From an uncultured Clostridia bacterium (lineage in GTDB: Bacteria > Bacillota > Clostridia > Christensenellales > Aristaeellaceae): 41,190 nt of DNA. The stretch lies in NCBI GenBank assembly GCA_946408995.1, contig CAMJUL010000031.1, forward strand, positions 1 through 41,190, in the 5' to 3' direction. The notes under the pieces are model-generated. The model did no database searches, was not told the origin of the DNA, and worked only from the letters and a program-made list of their open reading frames with translations. The translations under genes and the position numbers were made by a program. Shown here one piece after another: positions 33,898-41,190 of this stretch (within the stretch, counting starts at the first letter, position 1; each line of letters opens with the position of its first letter).

Positions 33898-33927
33898 AGC
33901 ATAACACCGGGAAAAGGGATTTGTCAA
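33898..33927 (-). promoter_or_regulatory. promoter of nadK and the hydrogenase signalling genes
   Basis: Minus-strand TTGACA (33927-33922), an 18-nt spacer and TATGCT (33903-33898) lie 53 nt before the nadK start at 33844. It is the only strong promoter seen between here and the PHP gene. Confidence 0.75.
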
Positions 33928-33934
33928 CAAAGGC

Positions 33935-34726
33935 TCACACAATGCGGCCGACGGCCCACAGCAGGGCCAGGTGGGCCGGATAGATCAGGTAGCTGATGGC
34001 CTTGGGGACCCGGAAGTCGAAGGCGGGGCGAATTAAAAGGAAAGGAAGGGCCAGCACGGCGAAAAACTGCAGGCGGGTCAGGGGGCCGAGGAGGGAATTG
34101 AAGGCGGCGGGCCAGGCGAGGGAGATCCCGAACAGCCCGTTCACCTGGGAAGTGCCGGCGCCCCAGAACAGGCAGAAAGCGAAGAACCCGGCGCAAAGGG
34201 CGCCCCGGTCCTTCCGGCACAGGTACAGGACCAGCACCAGCAGGACCCCTTTCCAGGAATAATCCATGGAAGCGCCGGTCAGGAAGTCAACAAGGCAGGG
34301 GGCGAGGACGGCGAGGACGGGCAGCGTCAGTCGCAGGTACAGACGCCGGTCCTTCAGGCCGGCCACCCCGAGGATGCCCAGGGAGAGGGTGAAAAAGATG
34401 TTCAGGTAATTCCAGCCATGGTGCATGACCGGCATATAGGGAAACTGGAAAAGGACCCCGGACAGAAACACCCGCAGGGCGTAAAGCCAGATACAGCGGG
34501 TGTATTCGCAGCCGAGGACGCAGCCCCAGGCGAACAGGGGAAGGGCGATGCGCCCGAGCATGCGCAGAAACAGGTAATGGGGGGAGGAGGAAAAAAAGAG
34601 GATGGCGCTGTGATCGATCAGCATGAAAAAGACGGCGATCACCTTGACAAGCCCCGTGCAGGGATTGCCGGCGACAGCGGGCCTCTTCCCCGAGGGACGG
34701 GGAGAGGGGGAAAGAACAGTTTGCAT
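33935..34726 (-). CDS. TraX-family membrane protein
   Basis: A 263-residue polytopic membrane protein (about seven or eight hydrophobic segments) of the TraX family. FFMLIDHSAILFF, LRMLGRIALPLFAWGCVLGCEYTR and the mid-protein NIFFTLSLGILG stretch are typical. TraX of the F plasmid acetylates pilin; chromosomal relatives are presumed membrane acyltransferases, and no conjugation genes are nearby. The ATG has a GGGAGG site. It ends eight nt before the -35 of the nadK promoter. Confidence 0.85.
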   Translation of the reverse strand: MQTVLSPSPRPSGKRPAVAGNPCTGLVKVIAVFFMLIDHSAILFFSSSPHYLFLRMLGRIALPLFAWGCVLGCEYTRCIWLYALRVFLSGVLFQFPYMPVMHHGWNYLNIFFTLSLGILGVAGLKDRRLYLRLTLPVLAVLAPCLVDFLTGASMDYSWKGVLLVLVLYLCRKDRGALCAGFFAFCLFWGAGTSQVNGLFGISLAWPAAFNSLLGPLTRLQFFAVLALPFLLIRPAFDFRVPKAISYLIYPAHLALLWAVGRIV

Positions 34727-34759
34727 GGCGTGTACCTCCCGGTCGGTTGGATCCGTTCC

Positions 34760-34789
34760 ATTCTATCACTGCCGCCCGTCTTCTGACCA
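34760..34789 (-). promoter_or_regulatory. possible promoter of the TraX-like gene
   Basis: Minus-strand TGGTCA (34789-34784), an 18-nt spacer and TAGAAT (34765-34760) lie 34 nt before the ATG. The -35 match is weak. Confidence 0.4.
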
Positions 34790-34871
34790 TGGGTTTTACC
34801 GCTTTTTTTGGTGCCTGTTTGGCGCTTTTTTGCCGGAAGGGCAGGGAGGCGGTTTTTGTTTTCAAAAGCCC

Positions 34872-34900
34872 TTGTTTTTTCACGGGAACTGTGATAAAAT
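34872..34900 (+). promoter_or_regulatory. secG promoter
   Basis: TTGTTT (34872-34877), a 17-nt spacer and TAAAAT (34895-34900) lie 31 nt before the secG start. Confidence 0.7.
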
Positions 34901-34931
34901 CCCTTTGTTTGATTCCAAGGAGGGCTGTTCT

Positions 34932-35162
34932 ATGGCGATTTTTGTCAATATTCTGTTGATCATTGCTTCGATCGTGCTGATTGTGTCCGTCCTGATGCAG
35001 GACAGTGACAGCGACGGAATGAGCGCCCTGACCGGCGGCAGCGAGACCTTTTTCGGCAAAAACAAGAATTCCAGCTTTCAGGGGAAGCTGGCCACCATCA
35101 CCAAGATATCGGCGGCCGTTTTTGTCGCGCTTGCCATCATTGCCATTTTTGTCAATCGCTGA
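34932..35162 (+). CDS. secG: preprotein translocase subunit SecG
   Basis: A 76-residue membrane protein that assists SecYEG-mediated export. Two hydrophobic helices (about 3-20 and 55-74) flank a conserved polar loop with SVLMQDSDSDGMSALTGGS. The start at 34932 is set by AAGGAGG eight nt upstream. It is followed by its own terminator, so it is probably monocistronic, unlike in organisms where rnr or smpB follow directly. Confidence 0.96.
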   Translation: MAIFVNILLIIASIVLIVSVLMQDSDSDGMSALTGGSETFFGKNKNSSFQGKLATITKISAAVFVALAIIAIFVNR

Positions 35163-35187
35163 TCAAGGCAAAGGGAAGAATGCTTCG

Positions 35188-35216
35188 GGGCTGACCTGTT
35201 CGTCAGCCCTTTCTTT
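35188..35216 (+). terminator. secG terminator
   Basis: An 8-bp stem (35188-35195 with 35202-35209, 6-nt loop) followed by TTTCTTT lies 25 nt past the secG stop. Confidence 0.8.
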
Positions 35217-35261
35217 GCGTTGCCGTGACAGGGGCCAACGTTCGGGGCGGGGGAGTGAGAC

Positions 35262-37181
35262 ATGATTATATTGGAGGTCCGGGCCGTCCGGAAGGCGTAC
35301 GGCGGCAACGAGGTGCTCAGGAATGTCACCATGACGCTGCAGGACGGCCAGCGGATGGGCCTGGTGGGGGTCAACGGGTGCGGAAAAACCACCCTTCTGC
35401 GGATCCTTTCCGGCCGGGAGGAACAGGACGAGGGCACGGTCAGCCTGCAAAAGGGGATGCGGGTAGGGTACCTGGAGCAGACCTACCGGCCGGGGAAAGG
35501 GAACACGGTCCTTGAGGAGCTCGAGCAGGTGTACGCCCCGGTCCGGCGCATGGAAGAGCGCCTGAGGGAAATGGAGGCGCGCATGTCCTCCCTCTCCGGG
35601 GAGGAATTGGAGCGCTTGGGGACGGAGTATTCCCGCCTTCAGGAGCGCTTTGAGAAGGCGGACGGCTATTCCTGGCACAGCCTGATCCAGGGCGCCCTCA
35701 AGGGCATGGGCTTTGGGGAGGAAAGGTGGGGACAGCCGGCGGAGAAGCTTTCGGGCGGGGAGATGACCCGGCTGGGGCTGGCCCGGCTGCTGCTTGAAAA
35801 GCCGGATCTGCTTTTGCTGGACGAGCCCACCAACCACCTGGACCTGAATGCCCTGGACTGGCTGGAAAAATACCTGTCCGGCTACCGGGGAGCGGTGCTG
35901 GTGGTCAGCCACGACCGCTATTTCCTGGACCGGGTCTGCACGGATATGACCGAGATCCTCCTTGGAGTCTCGGAACAGTACAGCGGCAACTATTCGGCCT
36001 ACATGGAAGCCCGGGGAGCCCGGTTTGAAAGCCGCATGCGGGCCTATGAGCAGCAGCAGGCCATGATCGCCCACCAGGAAGCGGTGATTGCCCGCCTGCG
36101 CTCCTTCAACCGGGAAAAAAGCATCCGTAGGGCGGAGAGCCGGGTCAAGGCCCTGGAGAAACTGGAGCGGCTCGAGAAGCCGGTGGACGAAAAGCAGATC
36201 CGGTTTTCCTTTGACGTGCGCCGCCGCACCGGCGAGGACGTTCTGGAGATACGGGATTACGCCAAGTCCTTCGGGGACCGGAAGCTGTTTTCGGGCGTCC
36301 GTCTGACCCTCTCCTCCGGCGACCGGGTGGCCCTGATCGGGGCCAACGGCATCGGGAAGACCACCCTGCTGCGCTGCCTTGTGGGAAGGGAAAAGCCGGA
36401 CGCGGGGTCGGTGCGCTGGGGGGCCAACATCGACCTGGGGTACTACGACCAGCTCCAGCAGGACCTGCATCCGGAAAAAACGGTGCTCCGGGAGGTCTGG
36501 GACGACTTTGTCCGCCTGAGCCAGACGGAGGTCCGCGGGGCCCTGGGCCTTTTCCTGTTCACGGGGGAGGACGTTTTTGCCCAGGTGTCCTCCCTGTCCG
36601 GCGGGGAAAAGGGACGCCTGGCGCTGACCAAGCTGATGCTGAAAAAAGACAACGTGCTATTGCTGGACGAGCCGACCAACCACCTGGACGCCGACAGCCG
36701 GGAGGTGCTGGAGGACGCCCTGGAGCAGTTCCCAGGCACCATTCTGGCGGTAAGCCACGACCGCTATTTCATCAACCGCTTCGCCTCCCGGGTGGCGGTG
36801 CTCAGCAGCGACGGCATCGAGGCGTTTGACGGGAATTACGACGATTATCTCAGGACGCTCGAACGCAGGCAGGCGGGATTTGAAGACCGGGTGCCCGAGG
36901 GACGGACCCGGACGGAGACCCTGAAGGAAAAACGCCGGTTAAAAAACGAGCGGGAAATGAAAAAGAGCCTCCGGGAGGCCGCCGCGGCCGCGGAAGGGGA
37001 GGTCCTGCGTCTGGAGGCGGAAAAAAGCCGCCTGGAGGAGGTCCTTTCCCGGAACGAGATCTACCAGGACCGGGAAAAAGCCCGGCAGACCGCCGAGGAA
37101 TACGACCGTGTCCGGGAGGCGCTGGAGGGCGCCTACCTCCGGTGGGAGGAGGCGGAGGAGCAGGCGAACCGGGAAGGCTGA
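35262..37181 (+). CDS. ABC-F family ATPase
   Basis: A 639-residue soluble protein with two ABC ATPase domains and no membrane segment, as in ABC-F proteins that act on the ribosome. Domain 1 has Walker A GVNGCGKTT, signature LSGGE and Walker B LLLLDEPTNHLD. Domain 2 has GANGIGKTT, LSGGEKG and LLLDEPTNHLD. Between them (about 245-300) lies the charged linker that reaches the ribosomal P/E site, and the C-terminus (about 545-639) is a charged coiled coil. It could be a translation factor of the EttA/YdiF/Uup kind or an antibiotic-protection factor; the sequence alone does not decide. The start has GGGGGAGTGAG upstream. Confidence 0.93.
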   Translation: MIILEVRAVRKAYGGNEVLRNVTMTLQDGQRMGLVGVNGCGKTTLLRILSGREEQDEGTVSLQKGMRVGYLEQTYRPGKGNTVLEELEQVYAPVRRMEERLREMEARMSSLSGEELERLGTEYSRLQERFEKADGYSWHSLIQGALKGMGFGEERWGQPAEKLSGGEMTRLGLARLLLEKPDLLLLDEPTNHLDLNALDWLEKYLSGYRGAVLVVSHDRYFLDRVCTDMTEILLGVSEQYSGNYSAYMEARGARFESRMRAYEQQQAMIAHQEAVIARLRSFNREKSIRRAESRVKALEKLERLEKPVDEKQIRFSFDVRRRTGEDVLEIRDYAKSFGDRKLFSGVRLTLSSGDRVALIGANGIGKTTLLRCLVGREKPDAGSVRWGANIDLGYYDQLQQDLHPEKTVLREVWDDFVRLSQTEVRGALGLFLFTGEDVFAQVSSLSGGEKGRLALTKLMLKKDNVLLLDEPTNHLDADSREVLEDALEQFPGTILAVSHDRYFINRFASRVAVLSSDGIEAFDGNYDDYLRTLERRQAGFEDRVPEGRTRTETLKEKRRLKNEREMKKSLREAAAAAEGEVLRLEAEKSRLEEVLSRNEIYQDREKARQTAEEYDRVREALEGAYLRWEEAEEQANREG

Positions 37182-37192
37182 AAAGAGACTTG

Positions 37193-37219
37193 TTAGCACT
37201 CAATTAAATTGAGTGCTAA
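37193..37219. promoter_or_regulatory. CIRCE operator (HrcA binding site)
   Basis: Perfect inverted repeat TTAGCACTC (37193-37201), a 9-nt spacer and GAGTGCTAA (37211-37219), identical to the CIRCE consensus bound by the heat-shock repressor HrcA. It lies eight nt upstream of the htpG -35 element. The hairpin and the Ts after it could also help terminate the ABC-F transcript. Confidence 0.97.
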
Positions 37220-37226
37220 TTTTTTG

Positions 37227-37255
37227 TTGCGTTTCCTTTCGCACTGTGGTATAAT
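37227..37255 (+). promoter_or_regulatory. htpG promoter
   Basis: TTGCGT (37227-37232), a 17-nt spacer ending in TGG, and perfect TATAAT (37250-37255) form an extended -10 sigma-A promoter immediately downstream of CIRCE, about 65 nt before the start. Confidence 0.85.
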
Positions 37256-37319
37256 CTTCCCCGAAGGACGGGAAACCGTCCGGGGATCACAGACCGGCAA
37301 AACGGCGGAGGAATAAAAA

Positions 37320-39233
37320 ATGAGTGAACATACGCAAACACAAAAGGGAAGCATCTCCATCAATGCCAACAACATCATGCCGGTGATCAAACGCTGGCTG
37401 TATTCGGACAAGGATATCTTCATCCGCGAAATGGTGTCCAACGGCTGCGATGCCATCACCAAATACAGGATGCTCCATCCCGACGCGCAGGAGCAGGGGC
37501 GCGTCACGGTGACCGTGGACAGGGAAGCCGGTGAACTAAGGTTTTCCGACAACGGCATCGGAATGACCGGCGAGGAAGTCGAGAAATACATCAACCAGGT
37601 GGCCTTTTCCGGCGCGGAGGAGTTTTTGAAGAACTACACCGGGGAGGACAAGGAAGGCATCATCGGGCATTTCGGCCTGGGCTTTTACAGCGCTTTCATG
37701 ACGGCGGACAAGGTGACCATCGACACCCTCTCCTGGCAGGAGGGGGCCAGACCGGTCCTCTGGCAGAGCGCGGACGGCATGACCTACGAGATGCGGGAGG
37801 GCGCAAGAAGCGAGCGGGGCACCACGGTCATCCTTCATATTATGGATACGGAGAAGGAATTCCTGGAGACGGAACGGGTCCGTCAGGTGCTTGAGAAATA
37901 CTGCGGCTACATGGCGGTGCCCATTTATCTGGAGGATACCGCTTCCCCCGAACAGCAGGAGGAAGAGAAGAAGGCGCGCGCTGAGGACGCCCCCGTGGAT
38001 GAGGGGAAGGAGCCGGAGGTCAAGGACGTGACGCCGCCGGAGGAAAAACCGGTCAACGACATCCATCCCCTGTGGCTGAAAAACCCCAAGGAATGCAAAG
38101 ACGAGGAGTACAAGGAGACCTACCGCCGGCTGTTCCATACCTTTGAGGAGCCGCTGTTCTGGATCCATCTGAACGTGGATTATCCCTTCAACCTGAAGGG
38201 CATCCTTTACTTTCCGCGCATCCGCAGGGATCTGGGCGGTCAGGAGGGACAGATCAAGCTGTTCAACCGGCAGGTGTTCGTGGCGGATAATATTAAGGAA
38301 GTGATCCCTGAATTCCTGATGCTGCTCAAGGGCGTCATCGACTGCCCGGACCTGCCGCTGAACGTGTCCCGGTCCTTCCTGCAGAACGACGGCTATGTCA
38401 AAAAGCTCAGTGCCCACATCACCAAGAAGGTGGCTGACAAGCTCAATTCCCTCTTCAAGGACGCCCGGGAGCAGTACGAGGGCTATTGGGACGACATCGC
38501 GCCCTTTGTCAAATACGGCTGCATGAAGGACACCAAGTTCTATGACCAGGTGAAGGACAGCCTGCTGTTCAAGACCACCGCGGGCAAATTCCTGACGCTG
38601 GAGGAATACCGGTCCAGGAACGGCGGAAAGCTGGAGAAAAAGATCTGCTACACCACCGAGCAGAACCGTCAGGCGGCCCAGATCAGGATGTATACGGACC
38701 GGGAGATCGACGTCTGCGTCATGGATACCCTGATTGATCTGAACTTCATGTCCTTCCTGGAGTACAGCGGCGGCATGGACGGATGGAGCTTTGTGCGGGT
38801 GGACGCCGGCATCGACGGACTGACCGATGAAAGCGGCGAGGGCGGCGATCTGCAGGCCTCGGATTTTGAGGGGATGTTCCGCACCGCCCTGGGCAATGAA
38901 AGCCTGGAGGTGAAGCTGGAATCCCTGTCGGATCACGACCTGCCCCTGATGCTGCTCGAGGACGAGCAGATGCGCCGCTACAAGGAAATGAGCGCCATCT
39001 ACGGCCAGGATTTCTCCCTGCCCGCCAAATACACCCTGGTGCTCAACCGCGCCTGCCCCACCGTGAAGGCCCTGAAGGACATGAAGGACGAGGACCTGAG
39101 GAAGGAACTGTGCGTGCAGCTCTACGATCTGGCCCGTATGGCGTCCCGGCCGCTGGAGGCGGAGGACCTGAAGGCCTTCCTGAAGCGTTCGAACAGTCTG
39201 GCAGCCCGCCTGGCGGAAGAAAAACAGGCGTGA
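37320..39233 (+). CDS. htpG: molecular chaperone HtpG (Hsp90)
   Basis: ATP-dependent cytosolic Hsp90 chaperone of 637 residues. The N-terminal ATP site contains REMVSNGCDAITKYR, DNGIGMTGEEVEKYI and GHFGLGFYSAFM. The middle domain has the LFNRQVFVADN and LPLNVSRSFLQND stretches. Between them, at about residues 206-245, is a long acidic linker (rich in Glu, Lys and Pro) like the charged linker of eukaryotic Hsp90; Escherichia coli HtpG lacks one this long. A GGAGGAA site precedes the ATG. The perfect CIRCE and promoter upstream imply direct control by HrcA. Confidence 0.97.
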   Translation: MSEHTQTQKGSISINANNIMPVIKRWLYSDKDIFIREMVSNGCDAITKYRMLHPDAQEQGRVTVTVDREAGELRFSDNGIGMTGEEVEKYINQVAFSGAEEFLKNYTGEDKEGIIGHFGLGFYSAFMTADKVTIDTLSWQEGARPVLWQSADGMTYEMREGARSERGTTVILHIMDTEKEFLETERVRQVLEKYCGYMAVPIYLEDTASPEQQEEEKKARAEDAPVDEGKEPEVKDVTPPEEKPVNDIHPLWLKNPKECKDEEYKETYRRLFHTFEEPLFWIHLNVDYPFNLKGILYFPRIRRDLGGQEGQIKLFNRQVFVADNIKEVIPEFLMLLKGVIDCPDLPLNVSRSFLQNDGYVKKLSAHITKKVADKLNSLFKDAREQYEGYWDDIAPFVKYGCMKDTKFYDQVKDSLLFKTTAGKFLTLEEYRSRNGGKLEKKICYTTEQNRQAAQIRMYTDREIDVCVMDTLIDLNFMSFLEYSGGMDGWSFVRVDAGIDGLTDESGEGGDLQASDFEGMFRTALGNESLEVKLESLSDHDLPLMLLEDEQMRRYKEMSAIYGQDFSLPAKYTLVLNRACPTVKALKDMKDEDLRKELCVQLYDLARMASRPLEAEDLKAFLKRSNSLAARLAEEKQA

Positions 39234-39249
39234 CCTCCCGAATACGCAA

Positions 39250-39292
39250 AAAGCCCTCCCCCAGCGCGAAAGGAGCGCGGGGGGAGGGCTTT
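39250..39292. terminator. bidirectional terminator after htpG
   Basis: A perfect 13-bp stem (39250-39262 with 39280-39292) has an internal gcgc/gcgc helix in its loop. In minus-strand reading the stem ends GCTTT TGCG; in plus-strand reading it ends GCTTT AAAAA. It separates htpG from the convergent lipoprotein gene. Confidence 0.75.
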
Positions 39293-39297
39293 AAAAA

Positions 39298-40248
39298 TCA
39301 TCGAAGGGCAAATTCCTCAAGGACCGCTCCTTCCCGGGTGACCTGGCCCCGGCCGTCAAGGACCTTCAGGCGCTGGGCGCCCTGGAGCGCGGCGGCGGCG
39401 TTCAGGTCCGCTCCGGGAAGCGAAGCGGGATCCGGGAGATCCGGCTCCCGGGAGACATATTCCACCACGTCCGCGCCGGCGGGGGCAAGGAAACCGCGGC
39501 TAATCAGCCAGGTCGCCTCGCCCAGGGCGTTGCCGTCCTCGTCAAAGGCGGTGACGTTCAGCGCGGCGTCATAAAAGTAGAGGGTGCCGTCCCGGAAGAG
39601 AAAAACGAAGTTTTCCTTTCCGCTCTGTTCCCCGTTGAGGGTCAAGGCGGAATCCACCGTGCCGAAGGAGGCATCCGGGGAAAAACGCATGAGGACGGTG
39701 CGTAAAAAATCGCCCCCGCCGCTGACGGAAAAGTCTCCCATCAGGTCGGTGTTCATGTCTCCGGCGCCCTCTTCGTCCTCCCTGGCTTCCTCCGGCGTTC
39801 GCGTAGAGAGGGCGCGGCCCGGCAGGCCTGCGTCCATGCCGGTGGCGGTGTAGTGGGCGAAAGAGGCACGGGAGGCCGTGCAGACGAAGAAGCCCTCCTC
39901 CTCGGAGACGTGGTGGGTGGCCACGTCGTCGGCACACTGGGCGAGAAGATCCACGGGGATGGTCCAGCCGTAGACGGAAAAGCAGTTTTGTTCCAGGCCG
40001 CGGGCCAGGCTGTTCAGCCCGGCAAGGGACGTGCGGAGCTTATCCGCCAGGGCGTTTCCTTTGGCTGCGGTCCCCAGGACGCGCGGAGCGGCAGAGGCCG
40101 CGGGGGAGGGGGAGGCCTCCGGAAGGGGCTTTGAAGAAGAGGCGCAGCCGCCCAAAAGAAATCCGGACAAAAGCAGCAGGCAGGCAAAGCGTTTTCGGTT
40201 CCTTCCCCGTCCGGGGGAGGAACCTGCAAGGAAGGAAAGAAGGTTCAT
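39298..40248 (-). CDS. lipoprotein of unknown function
   Basis: A 316-residue product with a basic start, a hydrophobic segment and the lipobox LLGGC (lipidated Cys35), then a Ser/Pro/Ala-rich linker (about 36-58). The mature part has alternating beta-type segments (for example NFVFLFRDGTLYFYDAALNVTAF) and may be a lipocalin- or nuclear-transport-like sheet; I recognise no family. The ATG at 40248 has AAGGAG seven nt upstream, and its promoter is clear, so it is a genuine surface protein gene. No neighbour suggests a role. Confidence 0.72.
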   Translation of the reverse strand: MNLLSFLAGSSPGRGRNRKRFACLLLLSGFLLGGCASSSKPLPEASPSPAASAAPRVLGTAAKGNALADKLRTSLAGLNSLARGLEQNCFSVYGWTIPVDLLAQCADDVATHHVSEEEGFFVCTASRASFAHYTATGMDAGLPGRALSTRTPEEAREDEEGAGDMNTDLMGDFSVSGGGDFLRTVLMRFSPDASFGTVDSALTLNGEQSGKENFVFLFRDGTLYFYDAALNVTAFDEDGNALGEATWLISRGFLAPAGADVVEYVSREPDLPDPASLPGADLNAAAALQGAQRLKVLDGRGQVTREGAVLEEFALR

Positions 40249-40323
40249 GGTGAAGCTCCTTGAAAAAAAACCGCGTGGCGACAAGGCGCACCGCCCCTTT
40301 CGGGGGCGCGGGAAGATACCCCC

Positions 40324-40352
40324 ATCATAGCATAAAACAGGGCCGGTGTTAA
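40324..40352 (-). promoter_or_regulatory. lipoprotein gene promoter
   Basis: Minus-strand TTAACA (40352-40347), a 17-nt spacer ending in TGC, and TATGAT (40329-40324) form an extended -10 promoter about 75 nt before the ATG. Confidence 0.8.
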
Positions 40353-40398
40353 CGCCGGGAGACGGCTTTTTTCGGACGGTTTTTCAAAATTTTCCCTC

Positions 40399-40427
40399 TT
40401 GACATTCCGTTCGGAAGCGCTTATAAT
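40399..40427 (+). promoter_or_regulatory. tRNA operon promoter
   Basis: Full-consensus TTGACA (40399-40404), a 17-nt spacer and TATAAT (40422-40427) lie 53 nt before the first tRNA, as expected for a strong stable-RNA promoter. Confidence 0.92.
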
Positions 40428-40479
40428 TAATGCTTGTCAGCGGAACCAAGTTGGCAGTCTGTCCGACGGACGGCGGTAT

Positions 40480-40553
<74 letters not shown>

Positions 40554-40570
40554 CCTGTTCTGCTTTGATG

Positions 40571-40643
40571 GTGGGTGTAGTTCAGTGGCTAGAGCGCCAG
40601 ATTGTGGCTCTGGAAATCGTGGGTTCGATCCCCACCACCCACC
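40571..40643 (+). tRNA. tRNA-His (GUG)
   Basis: Acceptor GTGGGTG/CACCCAC, anticodon stem CCAGA/TCTGG with anticodon GTG at 40604-40606. The discriminator is C, and a G is encoded at 40570, giving the G-1:C73 pair needed by histidyl-tRNA synthetase. Confidence 0.96.
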
Positions 40644-40677
40644 CCTTTTCTTTCCCTGCTGGGGGTCGTCGATGCGT

Positions 40678-40749
40678 TGGGGTGTAGCCAAGCGGTAAGG
40701 CAAGGGACTTTGACTCCCTCATTCGTAGGTTCGATCCCTGCCACCCCAG
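40678..40749 (+). tRNA. tRNA-Gln (UUG)
   Basis: Acceptor TGGGGTG/CACCCCA, anticodon stem AGGGA/TCCCT with anticodon TTG at 40710-40712, T-loop TTCGATC. The 3' CCA is not encoded. The first pair is U-A, typical of tRNA-Gln. Confidence 0.96.
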
Positions 40750-40756
40750 TTTCTTT

Positions 40757-40829
40757 GACCCATTAGCTCAGTTGGCAGAGCACTTGACTTTTAATCAAGG
40801 TGTCCGGAGTTCGAATCTCCGATGGGTCA
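40757..40829 (+). tRNA. tRNA-Lys (UUU)
   Basis: Acceptor GACCCAT/ATGGGTC, anticodon stem CTTGA/TCAAG with anticodon TTT at 40790-40792, T-loop TTCGAAT. The 3' CCA is not encoded. Confidence 0.96.
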
Positions 40830-40863
40830 TCCTTTTCCGGTTCGCCCTGGACGCAAGGGCAAT

Positions 40864-40944
40864 GCGGGCGTGGCGGAATGGCAGACGCGCCGGATTTAGG
40901 TTCCGGTGCCGAAAGGTGTAAGAGTTCAAGTCTCTTCGTCCGCA
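40864..40944 (+). tRNA. tRNA-Leu (UAG)
   Basis: An 81-nt tRNA with a class II variable arm. Acceptor GCGGGCG/CGTCCGC has one G-U pair. The anticodon stem CCGGA/TCCGG carries anticodon TAG at 40897-40899. The T-loop is TTCAAGT. CCA is encoded at 40945-40947. Confidence 0.95.
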
Positions 40945-40956
40945 CCACGTCCAGAC

Positions 40957-41029
40957 GCGGTAGTAGCTCAGTTGGTAGAGCGCCACCTTGCCAAGGTGGA
41001 GGTCGCGAGTCCGAGCCTCGTCTACCGCT
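40957..41029 (+). tRNA. tRNA-Gly (GCC) with unusual T-loop
   Basis: Acceptor GCGGTAG/CTACCGC, discriminator T, anticodon stem CCACC/GGTGG with anticodon GCC at 40990-40992. The T-loop is TCCGAGC, so position 55, almost always U (pseudouridine), is C, and position 60 is C. The D-loop still has GG. CCA is encoded at 41030-41032. Confidence 0.93.
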
Positions 41030-41036
41030 CCATTTT

Positions 41037-41107
<71 letters not shown>

Positions 41108-41112
41108 CCAGT

Positions 41113-41142
41113 ACAGCACCGGCTGCCGGTGCTGTTTTTTTT
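41113..41142 (+). terminator. tRNA operon terminator
   Basis: A 10-bp stem (41113-41122 with 41126-41135, 3-nt loop) followed by a run of T follows the last tRNA by a few nt. Confidence 0.93.
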
Positions 41143-41157
41143 GTGCGCCGTAGGCGT

Positions 41158-41183
41158 GAAAAAACCACCAGCAGAGCTGGTGG
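41158..41183 (-). terminator. terminator of a minus-strand gene beyond the right edge
   Basis: An 8-bp stem (41165-41172 with 41176-41183, loop of three) is followed in minus-strand reading by TTTTTT. It would end a gene transcribed toward the tRNA operon from outside the window. Confidence 0.8.
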
Positions 41184-41190
41184 AATAAAA

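Noticed and set aside
33935-34726. Conjugative element suggested by the TraX-like gene
   Set aside because: No relaxase, coupling protein, pilin or integrase is nearby; chromosomal TraX relatives are common.

Overview
The window looks like a stretch of a high-GC, strictly anaerobic Gram-positive chromosome of the Clostridia (Bacillota). The evidence is an alpha operon with a KOW-protein gene before infA, a CIRCE operator, a meso-diaminopimelate dehydrogenase, a zinc-knuckle adenylate kinase, strong AGGAGG ribosome sites and a tetrameric [FeFe]-hydrogenase with a linked sensory-type hydrogenase. No rRNA, CRISPR array, insertion sequence or phage gene was seen. The genes are dense, and several convergent pairs are separated by bidirectional hairpin terminators.

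Layout. 1-10.4 kb: gpmI of the plant-like type, a large membrane protein ending in a SHOCT-like domain, a rhomboid-like membrane protein, the tldD-tldE protease pair, and ddh divergent from an L,D-transpeptidase. 10.4-15.3 kb: adk, KOW protein, infA, rpmJ, rpsM, rpsK, rpsD, rpoA, rplQ. This is the end of the ribosomal protein superoperon, here detached from secY and lacking map. 15.3-18.1 kb: a minus-strand group with a secreted transglutaminase-like protein, a nucleotidyltransferase and an esterase. 18.3-24.5 kb: an ATP-grasp enzyme with a GH3 glycosidase, a YegP protein with a tiny acidic protein, and an aminotransferase with YigZ.

24.5-33.9 kb is the most distinctive part, all on the minus strand. 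From upstream to downstream it reads nadK, DRTGG protein 1, RsbW-like ATPase, sensory-type [FeFe] hydrogenase, DRTGG protein 2, PHP phosphoesterase, then a hairpin and a new promoter, then HndA/HydC, a second kinase-like ATPase, HndB, HndC/HydB and HndD/HydA. The second half is a complete NAD(P)-linked, probably electron-bifurcating hydrogenase. The first half looks like a dedicated signalling module. Its hydrogenase-like protein keeps the H-cluster cysteines but has alanine where catalytic enzymes have the proton-relay cysteine, and it is surrounded by soluble ATPase and ligand-binding domains with no ordinary transmitter histidine kinase or DNA-binding regulator. How these parts are wired is not known to me.

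33.9-41.2 kb: a TraX-like membrane protein, secG, an ABC-F ATPase, htpG under a perfect CIRCE operator, a lipoprotein of unknown role, and a seven-tRNA operon (Arg, His, Gln, Lys, Leu, Gly, Gly) with a consensus promoter and a strong terminator. The right edge holds the terminator of a minus-strand gene lying outside the window.
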